Source of the DNA: Chitinophaga pinensis
GTDB taxonomy: Bacteria; Bacteroidota; Bacteroidia; Chitinophagales; Chitinophagaceae
Assembly (NCBI GenBank): GCA_902167325.1
Contig: LR632930.1
Location: 4,960,001-5,024,000, forward strand
Length of the DNA: 64,000 nt
Reading direction: 5' to 3'
Part shown: one piece after another, positions 1 through 10,865 of the stretch
Layout of the letters: each line of letters starts with the position of its first letter
Position numbering within the stretch: the first letter of the stretch is position 1
Notes under the pieces: generated by a model
Databases searched by the model: none
The model's input: the letters and a program-made list of their open reading frames with translations, nothing else
What the model was told of the DNA's origin: nothing
Translations under genes and position numbers: made by a program

Positions 1-1041
1 TCCGGATAAGTCGGTGCCCATGGCAACGAACATGGTATCGCCCACCATGAGCGCCATATCCCCCACGCAGCCAGGCTTCGCCAAAGGAATGATATAGGCA
101 CCTACCGTGCCGTGGATGACGATGCGGATACCGCCGCAAACTGCGGAGCCTTGTATGTATTCGCTGCGCAGCTCCGTTTCAAGTATAAAATCATCGGCAC
201 TGAGCCCCTTCATGTGATCGATGTAAAACATCTTCACCAGGGGCGGTTTGGGCTGCATGGCGATATTCCGTGCAGCCAGTTGTTGCGGCGTAAGGCGCAG
301 CACACCATCGCGGATCGTTTCTGATGCGGGATAATACACAGGTACCGGCTCCTGCTCCACCGCGGTAAGCCAGCCCTCTGAGGGAATGATAAGATCCTGC
401 TCCTGCACGATATCCCGGCCCACTACCAGCTTTGCCTTGAAGTGACCGGGGTAGTAATAAATGGATGTATAGACTTTACCGTTTGATGGCACTGGGAAGC
501 GCCGCTTCGGGTCCCACGACTGCTGGATGAATACCGAATCCCCCCCTGCCGCACCGGCATCGTAATGGAACACCACGGAATTGGGAATCCCTTTCGCAAG
601 CGGCTCCATGGAAAAACTAAAAGCCCCTTTATGTCGAACGGGCTGCCCCTTCAGCCAGCGCATCCCCTGCCAGCCGGCCAATATTACCAGCAGAAGTACC
701 GCAGCCCAAATCAGGGGTTTCCTGCGCAGGGGTGCTCCGGCCACCGGTATTTCCTTTTCATCAGGATCACTTCCTGAAAGCTGCTGTTTCAGCTCCCGCC
801 AGCCGGCATGCCCGGCAAAGCGTGCGAGGGTATTGAGCGTGGTGATCGATGGCATACTGTCGTACTTCACCTTACCCCAAACTCTTTTGAGGGTGCTTAC
901 GCTGAGCAGCACACCTGTTTCTTCCTGAATACGGGCGCTGAGGGTTTCAAAATCACCCCGCTGCCAGTCGCCGCTATGGCCCCAGCCCATCCGGAGCGCT
1001 ATCTGCCGGCAGCATTCCTGTAATACCTCCTGATTATTCAC
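1..1041 (-). CDS. Membrane protein with N-terminal HTH-like module (partial)
   Basis: The frame stays open from a GTG at 1041 to the window edge (347 codons), so the C-terminus is missing. Residues 30-90 form a helical module (LSARIQEE, STLKRVWGKV, LNTLARFAG) that looks like a Cro-type DNA-binding unit. I know similar N-termini from Chitinophagaceae proteins, but no function is established. A single hydrophobic helix at about 109-124 follows, then a long soluble part that would be periplasmic. A one-pass sensor or regulator fits this layout; that is inference. An in-frame TGA lies upstream of the GTG, and the first internal ATG is codon 18. The gene diverges from the secreted protein at 1170. 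Confidence 0.6.
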   Translation of the reverse strand, partial: MNNQEVLQECCRQIALRMGWGHSGDWQRGDFETLSARIQEETGVLLSVSTLKRVWGKVKYDSMPSITTLNTLARFAGHAGWRELKQQLSGSDPDEKEIPVAGAPLRRKPLIWAAVLLLVILAGWQGMRWLKGQPVRHKGAFSFSMEPLAKGIPNSVVFHYDAGAAGGDSVFIQQSWDPKRRFPVPSNGKVYTSIYYYPGHFKAKLVVGRDIVQEQDLIIPSEGWLTAVEQEPVPVYYPASETIRDGVLRLTPQQLAARNIAMQPKPPLVKMFYIDHMKGLSADDFILETELRSEYIQGSAVCGGIRIVIHGTVGAYIIPLAKPGCVGDMALMVGDTMFVAMGTDLSG

Positions 1042-1169
1042 AACTGGAAATCAATGATTTAAGAATTTGAACCTGGTTTGAACACGATTGGTCAGTGGTT
1101 GGGCAGTCACATTTATCCGGGGAATTTATCTTGCCACTGATCCTTCACACAAATTACAAATTCAATTCC

Positions 1170-2246
1170 ATGCACCGCACCCTGTTCATTTTTCTTTGTC
1201 TGACCACTTACCATGCTTTTGGCAATACGTCCGTACCCTTCGATTCTCCCCGCTGGCAATTTGATGCGAAAACCGCCGTCAGGGAAACCCATTTCGGGCA
1301 GGAAGCCCTTCGCCTGCAGGGAGGCTATGCATTGCTGGCGGATGCCAATTTTAAGAACGGGGTTATCAGCTTCGACATCTCCGTGAAAAAGGCCCGCTAC
1401 TTCCCGGCAATACAGTTCCGCATGCAAGGCCCGGGACAATTCGAGGAGTACTACCTGCGGCCTCACCAGAGCGGCAACCCCGATGCCATGCAGTATACCC
1501 CGGTGTATAACGGCCTTGGCGGGTGGCAGCTGTATCATGGTCCCGGTTATACCAATGCCGCCCCGCTACCGTTCGACCGCTGGCTGCATGTGAAGATCGT
1601 GGTGAATGAGCGGGAGGCCGAAGTGTATTTTGATGATCAGCCCGAACCCATCCTGTTCATATCGCGGTTAAAAAGAACGCCTGCCGCAGGCATGATCTGC
1701 CTTTCCAACCCATCGCCTGAAGATGTATGGTATAGTAATGTGAGCATTACGCCGGATGCGGCTCCCGTTATAAAAAGTAAGTCTAAACCACTCCCCCCGC
1801 TGCCTTCAGGTACCATTACCCAATGGGAAGTGTCGCCCCCGTTCAGCGAGCAGCTGCTTGCCGGTGTAACCACCCTCTCCTCCGCCCTCCATTCTCCTCT
1901 TTCCTGGGTTACACTGGCGGCCGACGAAGCCGGAACGGCAGATCTTTCCATGCTGAGCGGTGTGTCGAAAGACAGTAACACCGTGTTCGTAAAAACTACT
2001 ATCACCTCGGCCCGCGATGAGATCCGGAAGTTCTCTTTCGGATTCTCGGACCGGGTTAGACTGTATTGTAACGGAAAACTGCTATATGCCGGAGAAGACA
2101 ACTTCATGTCGCGCGATTACCGCTTTCTGGGTACCATTGGTTATTATGACGCAGTGTGGCTGGATCTGAAGAAAGGCCGCAACGAAGTCTGGATGGCCAT
2201 TTCCGAGAACTTCGGGGGCTGGGGTGTAAAAGCCCGGCTGGAGTAA
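1170..2246 (+). CDS. Secreted LamG/DUF1080-like jelly-roll protein
   Basis: I start the gene at ATG 1170 because the 25 codons upstream are not signal-peptide-like, whereas MHRTLFIFLCLTTYHAFG is a clear signal peptide. The first half (about residues 20-200) has the strand pattern of a concanavalin-like fold, with GGYALLADANFKNGVISFDI and FDRWLHVKIVVNEREAEVYFD, as in the 3-keto-disaccharide hydrolase (DUF1080)/LamG superfamily. The C-terminal part ends in GRNEVWMAISENFGGWG, a separate beta domain seen in other secreted Bacteroidota proteins. No catalytic residue can be assigned, so carbohydrate binding or hydrolysis is only inferred. It diverges from the membrane protein upstream and is followed by a hairpin terminator. 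Confidence 0.6.
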   Translation: MHRTLFIFLCLTTYHAFGNTSVPFDSPRWQFDAKTAVRETHFGQEALRLQGGYALLADANFKNGVISFDISVKKARYFPAIQFRMQGPGQFEEYYLRPHQSGNPDAMQYTPVYNGLGGWQLYHGPGYTNAAPLPFDRWLHVKIVVNEREAEVYFDDQPEPILFISRLKRTPAAGMICLSNPSPEDVWYSNVSITPDAAPVIKSKSKPLPPLPSGTITQWEVSPPFSEQLLAGVTTLSSALHSPLSWVTLAADEAGTADLSMLSGVSKDSNTVFVKTTITSARDEIRKFSFGFSDRVRLYCNGKLLYAGEDNFMSRDYRFLGTIGYYDAVWLDLKKGRNEVWMAISENFGGWGVKARLE

Positions 2247-2253
2247 CAACAAA

Positions 2254-2308
2254 AAACGCAGGCATTGGCGCGTTTCCCCTTCGGGATTGTCGCGTTATGC
2301 CTGCGTTT
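2254..2308 (+). terminator. Hairpin terminator after the jelly-roll gene
   Basis: A 12-bp perfect stem (AAACGCAGGCAT with ATGCCTGCGTTT) encloses an inner CGCG/CGCG stem. It lies 8 bases after the stop codon and is followed by a short T-rich stretch. Confidence 0.7.
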
Positions 2309-2363
2309 CCTTTGTAAAAACGAGTTAATTTCAGGTATTAAATGATGATTAAAAACCTTCGTC

Positions 2364-2660
2364 ATGAATACCACCACTGTATCTCCCAAAGGGACCATTA
2401 AAGCCCGCTTTACCGCTAAGCTCGTTAAGAGCGAAAACAAAGGCGGGTGGACCTACCTCATATGGCCGGAATCCGTTGCCTTCTTCGGTACACGCGGACT
2501 GGTAAAAGTCCGGGGGAAGATAGACGGGCACCCGTTCCAAAGCTCCTTTATGGCACTGGGCAATGGCACCCACAAGCTCCCCGTTAAAGCGGAACTGCGC
2601 AGCCTGCTGAACAAATCTGCCGGAGATACCGTAACTGTATCGCTGGAAGAAAGATTGTAA
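2364..2660 (+). CDS. DUF1905 domain protein
   Basis: This is a complete 98-residue soluble protein. The pattern FTAKLVKSENKGGWTYLIWP, followed by VRGKIDGHPFQSSFMALGNG and HKLPVKAELRSLL, is that of DUF1905. These are small beta-barrel proteins often fused to, or encoded next to, YdeI/OmpD-associated domains. Biochemical function is unknown. There is no signal peptide or membrane segment. It lies 36 bases before a DUF1801 gene on the same strand and the two may be co-transcribed. DUF1905 and DUF1801-type domains frequently co-occur in Bacteroidota, which supports both calls. Confidence 0.8.
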   Translation: MNTTTVSPKGTIKARFTAKLVKSENKGGWTYLIWPESVAFFGTRGLVKVRGKIDGHPFQSSFMALGNGTHKLPVKAELRSLLNKSAGDTVTVSLEERL

Positions 2661-3069
2661 GCGGATTTATGTAATTTCCCGGGATAAGAATACCCCATGA
2701 AACAAGTAGATGCCTATTTCCAACAACTCAGCGAACCCAATAAAAGCTGCCTCCTCGCCCTGCAATCCATCATCCTGCAACAGGACCGGGATGTTACTGC
2801 CGAATGGAAATACGCTATGCCTATGTATTGCTACAAAGGGAAAATGTTCTGCTTCATCCGGGTAGACACGAAATCGCAGTTGCCATATATTGGAATGGTG
2901 GAAGGGAATAGACTCAATTACCCCGGACTCGAACAGGGCGACCGGGCACGCATGAAAGTCATGACCTTTGACCCGGAGGCCGACCTGCCGGTTGATACAT
3001 TACATGAAATGCTGAACGAAGCCCTTGACTTTTACCGCAAAGGCATCATCAAAATTGAAAAGAGCAGGC

Positions 3070-5898
<2,829 letters not shown>

Positions 5899-5971
5899 TC
5901 CTGTCAGATTTGGTTCCTTGTAGAGATAAAAATCACCCCAAGTTACGCCATTGGCGGAAATATCGCAATCC

Positions 5972-5991
5972 TAAACCGGCGGTCCGGTTTA
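5972..5991. repeat. Perfect 8-bp inverted repeat in divergent promoter region
   Basis: TAAACCGG-CGGT-CCGGTTTA lies in the 199-bp gap between the dehydrogenase gene (minus) and the DUF3088 gene (plus). It has no T-tract, so an operator or RNA structure is likelier than a terminator. No binding protein can be named. Confidence 0.45.
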
Positions 5992-6097
5992 AGCACTCCA
6001 TTCCGCCAGTTGAGCTGCCCGGAATTTCACTCCGGCTTTGAACAGTTGGCGCAACCCCATCCCCCGGTTATTTTTCGTGCTACCGATACATGAGATT

Positions 6098-6454
6098 ATG
6101 ATTCAACTATTCCTGCTGAAGCCCGATTTCCGGGACGAGAAACTGGTCCCTGCCCATCAGACCTATTACTGTCCCGAATGCGCCTGGATCGAGGGCATCC
6201 TGCACTACTACCCTTCCCTGAGAAGTCATATGGAAGTGATTTATGTGGACTTCCCCCGTCCGCGGCCCGCACTGGAAGCCGTGCTGGGTACCCAGCACCA
6301 GGGATGCCCTGCGCTGGTGTTTAGCCCGGAAGACGATCCATGGCCCCTTAGCGGACAATTCACCTACGCCCGCGGCCTTCATTTCACGAACGATAAGATG
6401 GTGATAGCCCGGTTTTTTGCGGAGAAATGGGGTATTGCGCTGCCGCATCCCTGA
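6098..6454 (+). CDS. DUF3088 family protein
   Basis: The start is placed at ATG 6098, giving 118 residues that begin MIQLFLLKPDF, the usual DUF3088 N-terminus. The upstream in-frame codons look non-coding. A CPEC pair (Cys25, Cys28) follows YY, and the next segment (WIEGILHYYP, VIYVDFPRPRP, CPALVF) gives the thioredoxin-fold-like layout expected of the family. Function is unknown. The two cysteines could be redox-active or metal-binding, which is inference. It precedes a MacB-type permease but is separated from it by two strong inverted repeats. Confidence 0.7.
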   Translation: MIQLFLLKPDFRDEKLVPAHQTYYCPECAWIEGILHYYPSLRSHMEVIYVDFPRPRPALEAVLGTQHQGCPALVFSPEDDPWPLSGQFTYARGLHFTNDKMVIARFFAEKWGIALPHP

Positions 6455-6478
6455 CGAACTGTCCGCCGGTGTACGCCC

Positions 6479-6536
6479 ATTGTCCGGAACCGGACAATGC
6501 AGACGGGCGCTTTCTGCCGAAACGCCCGTCTGCATT
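6479..6536. repeat. Two adjacent perfect inverted repeats upstream of the permease
   Basis: The first is a 20-bp palindrome (ATTGTCCGG-AA-CCGGACAAT, 6479-6498). The second is a 14-bp perfect stem (AATGCAGACGGGCG at 6496-6509 with its complement at 6523-6536) around a 13-base loop. Neither is followed by a T-run. They sit 40 bases before the permease start, so either an operator plus leader hairpin or a weak terminator of the DUF3088 gene is possible. Confidence 0.6.
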
Positions 6537-6575
6537 ACATCTCTCTGATTGGCATACCGCTTGCGACCGCAGGGC

Positions 6576-8972
6576 ATGCTTATCAACTACTTCCGGACGG
6601 CCTGGAGGAACCTGCTCCGCCACAAAAGCATCGCGGTCATTAACCTGGCCGGATTATCCATCGGTTTTACCTGCTGTATGCTCATCGCCCTGTACCTGCA
6701 TCACGAACTGCGGTACGATGATTTCCAGGAAAAGGGGAACCGTATTGCCCGGGTATTGATGGAGTATAAGTTCGGTACCACCGGCGCTGCCAACAAAGGG
6801 ACATATACCAGTGTGCGTGTTGCGCCACACTTCCAGCGCAACTTCCCGGAAGTGGAGGCAGGTGTGAGAATGACCAGTGCTCCACGGGTGGTGCGTAAGG
6901 GCGAGCATGTCCTGAACGAACAGCGTTTTGCGTATGCCGATTCCACCTTCTTCCGCATCTTCTCCTTCCCCCTCCTGCAGGGCAATCCGCAAACCGCACT
7001 GAACGGTCCGGATAAAGTGGTGCTGACCGCCTCCACCGCCCGGCGTTATTTTGGTAAGGAAAACCCCATAGGACAAACCATCCTCGTAGGCACCAATGCG
7101 AAGCCGTACGAGGTGACCGGCGTTACGGCCGACTGCCCCGCCAATTCCCAGATCCGGTATGATTTTGTGGCCTCCTTCTCCTCGCTGGGTATTTCGCCCC
7201 AATCAGAAGCCACCTACTGGAATGCCAATTACTTTACTTACTTATTACTGAAAGACGAATCCTCTATAGCCACCATGCAGGCCAGGCTGCCCGCGTTTAT
7301 GGCAAATGAGTCGAAAGGCTCCGGAGCCACTATCAATTTCTTCCTCGAGCCAATGCGCTCCGTACATCTCTATTCCGAGTTTGAAGGTTTTGAGGCCAAT
7401 GGCAGTATTATGGCCGTGTATGTACTGGGTGCCGTGGCACTGCTCATCCTGCTCATCGCCTGTTTCACCTATATCAACCTCAGTACCGCACGCAGTATGG
7501 AAAGAGCGCGGGAAGTAGGGGTTCGGAAAGTACTGGGTGCAGGGCCGCGCCAGCTTTTCTGGCAGTTCATGAATGAGTCGGCCATGCTGTGCTTTTTCGC
7601 GATGGTGATGAGCCTTGTGCTGGCCGCCATGCTGCTCCCTGCGTTCAACGGACTTACAGGCAAAACACTGTCTGCCGCCACACTCCTGTCTCCCCTTTTC
7701 ATAGCCGCATCGCTGGCTGTAGCGCTGCTGGTAAGTGTGGCCGCGGGTAGTTACCCTGCCCTGGTGCTCACCGGCTATCAGCCTGTTAAAGTCCTCAAAG
7801 GCGCCTTCCAGCGTACCGATTCAGGACAGTGGGTACGCAAATCACTCATCACTTTCCAGTTCGCCATATCGGTTTTCCTTATTGCCTGTACGCTCATGAT
7901 CAAGCAACAGTTGTCGTTCATCCAGGCCAAGAAACTGGGCTTCGACCGTGATCATGTGGTGGTATTGCCGCAGGATTCCAAAATGCTGCCCATGATGGAA
8001 AGCATCAAGCAATCGTTTACTGCAGGGCCGGGTATACTGGCCGTATCCCGCTGTGCGCGGACGCCCGTTGAGGGCGGCGGTGGTTATAACATGCGCTCCG
8101 CAGAAATGCCGGAAGATCAGCAAATGAACGTCACCGCCAACCCGGTGGATGAAGATTATCTTAAAGTATCCGGCATGCAGCTCATTGCCGGCGAAAACCT
8201 CACTGCGCAGGACATGAAAAACGCGGAGGACACAACGCCCGGCAACCGCCGGTTCCAGTTCATCCTCAATGAATCTGCAGTGCGCCAGTTGGGCTGGACG
8301 CCCGAAGAAGCCATCGGCAAACGCCTCTGGCTCGATGCAACCCGCCCCGGTGTCGTGAAAGGCGTGGTGGCCGATTTCCATTATGAGTCTCTCCGCCACA
8401 ACATCCAGCCGTTCGTGATGTTCCCAGCAGAATACACCCGCAGATTGATCGTAAAACTCGACGGACGGGATATGCAGCGCAGTCTGGCCCATCTCGAAAG
8501 TGTATGGCACAAAGTAGCACCGCACCGGCCATTCGAATACACCTTCATGGATCAGGATTACAACCATTTATACGACTCAGAAATAAGGCTGGGCCACAGC
8601 ATGAACGTGTTCGCCATAGTAGCCGTGGCACTTGCCTGTCTGGGACTATTCGGCCTGTCTGCTTACACGGTGCGCCAGCGGTTCAAAGAGATCGGTATCC
8701 GCAAAGTGCTGGGGGCTTCTGCAGGCAGCATTCTGTTGTTGTTGTCCGGCGGTTTTGTACGGCTTTCGCTCGCGGCTATCTGTATCGGTCTGCCGCTGGC
8801 ATGGTGGGCTACCACTACCTGGCTGCAGGATTTCTCGTACCGCACACCGGTGCACTGGTACATCTTTGCAGGAGCTGGCGCTATGCTGATAGTGCTTACA
8901 TTGCTGACTGTGGGGATGCAGGCATTGAAAGGCCTGCGTGCTAATCCGGTGAATAGTTTACGTTCAGAATAA
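6576..8972 (+). CDS. MacB/FtsX-type ABC transporter permease
   Basis: I start the 798-residue protein at ATG 6576 (MLINYFRTAWRNLLRHK). This amphipathic N-terminus is typical of Bacteroidota MacB-type permeases. A first membrane helix (INLAGLSIGFTCCMLIALYL) precedes a MacB periplasmic core domain, then an FtsX block with IMAVYVLGAVALLILLIACF and VGVRKVLGAG. After a second N-terminal-like unit (SLITFQFAISVFLIACTLMI) comes a second periplasmic domain and a second FtsX block with EIGIRKVLGAS. This duplicated layout works with a separate MacB ATPase, which is not encoded nearby. Such transporters move peptides, lipoproteins or drugs across the envelope; the substrate is unknown. Confidence 0.88.
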   Translation: MLINYFRTAWRNLLRHKSIAVINLAGLSIGFTCCMLIALYLHHELRYDDFQEKGNRIARVLMEYKFGTTGAANKGTYTSVRVAPHFQRNFPEVEAGVRMTSAPRVVRKGEHVLNEQRFAYADSTFFRIFSFPLLQGNPQTALNGPDKVVLTASTARRYFGKENPIGQTILVGTNAKPYEVTGVTADCPANSQIRYDFVASFSSLGISPQSEATYWNANYFTYLLLKDESSIATMQARLPAFMANESKGSGATINFFLEPMRSVHLYSEFEGFEANGSIMAVYVLGAVALLILLIACFTYINLSTARSMERAREVGVRKVLGAGPRQLFWQFMNESAMLCFFAMVMSLVLAAMLLPAFNGLTGKTLSAATLLSPLFIAASLAVALLVSVAAGSYPALVLTGYQPVKVLKGAFQRTDSGQWVRKSLITFQFAISVFLIACTLMIKQQLSFIQAKKLGFDRDHVVVLPQDSKMLPMMESIKQSFTAGPGILAVSRCARTPVEGGGGYNMRSAEMPEDQQMNVTANPVDEDYLKVSGMQLIAGENLTAQDMKNAEDTTPGNRRFQFILNESAVRQLGWTPEEAIGKRLWLDATRPGVVKGVVADFHYESLRHNIQPFVMFPAEYTRRLIVKLDGRDMQRSLAHLESVWHKVAPHRPFEYTFMDQDYNHLYDSEIRLGHSMNVFAIVAVALACLGLFGLSAYTVRQRFKEIGIRKVLGASAGSILLLLSGGFVRLSLAAICIGLPLAWWATTTWLQDFSYRTPVHWYIFAGAGAMLIVLTLLTVGMQALKGLRANPVNSLRSE

Positions 8973-9045
8973 TTGAATCTCATGCTCTTCAGGCAGACAT
9001 TCAGGACGGCGAATCGAGTGAAGCGTTTGAGGACGGAGTAGCAGA

Positions 9046-9080
9046 CACTTCATGATTTACGATTCATGAATCATGAAGTG
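9046..9080. repeat. 12-bp perfect inverted repeat
   Basis: CACTTCATGATT (9046-9057) is mirrored by AATCATGAAGTG (9069-9080) around an 11-base loop that itself repeats the ATTCATG motif. It lies between the permease stop and the abiEii remnant. No T-tract follows, so a terminator role is weak. Confidence 0.55.
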
Positions 9081-9102
9081 CCATGCCTTGAAACAGGTAA
9101 CC

Positions 9103-9475
9103 TTACTGCGCCTTTAACTTATCTATCAGGCTTTTAAAATATGTACTTCCCCATATATCCAGCACTGTTGGGTCGGGAATAAACCTTACAAAATCTTCCC
9201 TGATGTAACTAAAGGAAACGGCATCAATTTTAACTTTTAGTAATGCTATCAGTTGCTCCCGGGTGATGGTATCTTCAGTCCACTCACCGGTATCCCGTGC
9301 ACGAAGTAAAAATTGATGCAGGTCAAGTGAAACTCCCTTCTTTATATACCATTCCAGATCGTACCAATCTCTGCCTTTTACTCTTGTACCCCATTTACGA
9401 AAGAGCAGCGCATGCATTTTTCCTGCAAAGAGATTTGGTAACGCTATACTTTACCAGCAAGTACCCATCATATCT
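9103..9475 (-). pseudogene. 3' remnant of an AbiEii-type nucleotidyltransferase toxin gene
   Basis: The last 104 codons read cleanly and carry the AbiEii/nucleotidyltransferase C-terminal signature: LFAGKMHALLFRKWGTRVKG, then RDWYDLEWYIKKGV. Upstream, the frame ALPNLFAGK is closed by a TAA at 9451-9453. The adjacent frame reads YLLVKYSV, which fits the preceding part of the family after a one-base shift. Nothing upstream of about 9480 is coding-like, so most of the gene, including its catalytic nucleotidyltransferase core, is gone. AbiEii is the toxin of the AbiE phage-defence toxin-antitoxin pair. No AbiEi antitoxin is visible. The truncation falls where the 11-bp-period array begins. Confidence 0.75.
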
Positions 9476-9493
9476 TAAAAATACCCCATAAAG

Positions 9494-9812
9494 CCGTGTG
9501 ACGCAGTGTAGAAGACGTGTAACAGAAGTCTGGACCGGGTGTAATAAGGGAAAACAGGCCCCGGAGTGGCTGTAACAAGGCCTCCAACACGGGGCCAGCC
9601 TGCAATAGTTGGGCGGTAGCAAGGCCCAAACAGGGGGTGGAAAAGGTCTGGAACGGGGTCATACAGGCAATCAACAGGCAGCATACATAGGGCCAACAGG
9701 GAGTTAACCTACCGGGAACATGCCGGGAACTGTGGACTAAAGGTGGACTTGATGCGGACGTGATGTGTATGTGAGCTGTAGATGATATTGAGTATATAAC
9801 AGGCCTGTTGAA
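9494..9812. repeat. Degenerate 11-bp-period repeat array A
   Basis: Cutting the sequence into 29 consecutive 11-mers aligns recurring cores such as AACAGG, AACAAGG and GGGAAC in the same columns. By hand count, neighbouring units agree at 139 of 308 positions, well above the quarter expected by chance. Examples are TCATACAGGCA/ATCAACAGGCA (9659-9680), GGGAACATGCC/GGGAACTGTGG (9714-9735) and ACTTGATGCGG/ACGTGATGTGT (9747-9768). Both strands are closed by stops in most frames, so it is not coding. It fills the gap between the abiEii remnant and the DUF6266-like gene. The remaining 9813-9936 shows nothing I can name. Confidence 0.65.
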
Positions 9813-9936
9813 GGAAGAAAGGGCGCCTGCAGCCCATGGCAATGGCTGGCGGAGGAGTGGCCTGCCGTGGAAATTTGGGGTCCGTATGTGATGAAAATGA
9901 ATTGCTTACTACAAAATCTCCTGTTATGGCAGTGGG

Positions 9937-10701
9937 TTATTCCCGTGGTACGTGATCCTGCCCGTACTTAGCGGGAGCCGTATTATGGGGAAGCTCCGAT
10001 GGGAGGAGGAGCAGCTTCTTACCGGGGCGTGATTTTGCAATCACCACTTCCGGGGTTTCATCCCCGATCACGGCAATGATATCCGCAGCATTGAACTTCC
10101 GGTTGTAGGAGATGGCTTCCTTGAGGAAGGTTCTGACCTGCAGGGTAACCAGTAGTGTGCCTTTGCCGGGTACGTCTACTGACAGGTCCGCTCCTGCGAA
10201 AGGTTCCTCCAGGTCGATGTGCAGCACGTCCGCATCCATGCCTGTAACGGTGCGGGTGGCGAAGTCGATCCGGGTGGCGATGAGTTTTATTTCCATCCTG
10301 ACGGCATCGCCAAAGTTAAACAGCTCCTGTGCAGCGATATGCATTTTACCATTCTCCGTGAGAACAGGCAGCTGGCTGAAGAATTTTTCAATACCGGTGT
10401 GCCCGTTGAACCGGAACCCCTTCAGGCCGGCATGGTTATTTCTGCCAGCGGCCAGGATGGTACTGTTCAGCCGGTTCACGACGTTGCCATCGCAGAAGAT
10501 GTCGATATCAGGCGCCACTGCATTGCGGATAAGGGCACCTTTGCGGCTGGCGGCGCCGAACCATTTTGCGGCACGTCGGGTATTATCCGTTTGCCTGACG
10601 GATTCCGGCATGGAGCGCAAACAGTGCTTACCGTTGCGCTTGTAGGCAATGACATTGCCTATTTTGCCTTTAAAAGTGATGACTGAGGTTACGGTTGCCA
10701 T
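9937..10701 (-). CDS. DUF6266-like protein of unknown function
   Basis: The start is taken at ATG 10701 (MATVTSVITFKGKIGNVIAY), giving 254 residues. The N-terminus KGKIGNVIAYKRNGKHCLRS, with a Pro and a Thr-Arg-Arg shortly after, resembles the G-K-x-G-N-V and R-S-x-P pattern I associate with DUF6266, a Bacteroidota family of unknown role. The rest is predicted beta-rich (LLVTLQVRTFLKEAI) with no catalytic motif. There is no signal peptide or membrane segment. The 3' end abuts the non-coding tail of repeat array A. The upstream region (10702-10865) has no recognised promoter. The family assignment is from memory of the N-terminal pattern and is tentative. Confidence 0.5.
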   Translation of the reverse strand: MATVTSVITFKGKIGNVIAYKRNGKHCLRSMPESVRQTDNTRRAAKWFGAASRKGALIRNAVAPDIDIFCDGNVVNRLNSTILAAGRNNHAGLKGFRFNGHTGIEKFFSQLPVLTENGKMHIAAQELFNFGDAVRMEIKLIATRIDFATRTVTGMDADVLHIDLEEPFAGADLSVDVPGKGTLLVTLQVRTFLKEAISYNRKFNAADIIAVIGDETPEVVIAKSRPGKKLLLLPSELPHNTAPAKYGQDHVPRE

Positions 10702-10865
10702 AACATTTAGATTTTGTGTACTTATATACACATAATACGTGCCAGAGGGGTTACCGGAGGGGTGCTAAAAGGCTGATTGTGAAATATTAGTGCATAACTC
10801 ATGCTGCCACAGCCCGCTTTCAGGATGTGCAATGGTAATTGAACAATATCGAAGCAGTATCTCCC

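Noticed and set aside
9468..9842. Minus-strand reading frame of 124 codons over repeat array A
   Set aside because: Composition follows the 11-bp repeat, there is no conserved-protein character, and neighbouring frames are equally open.
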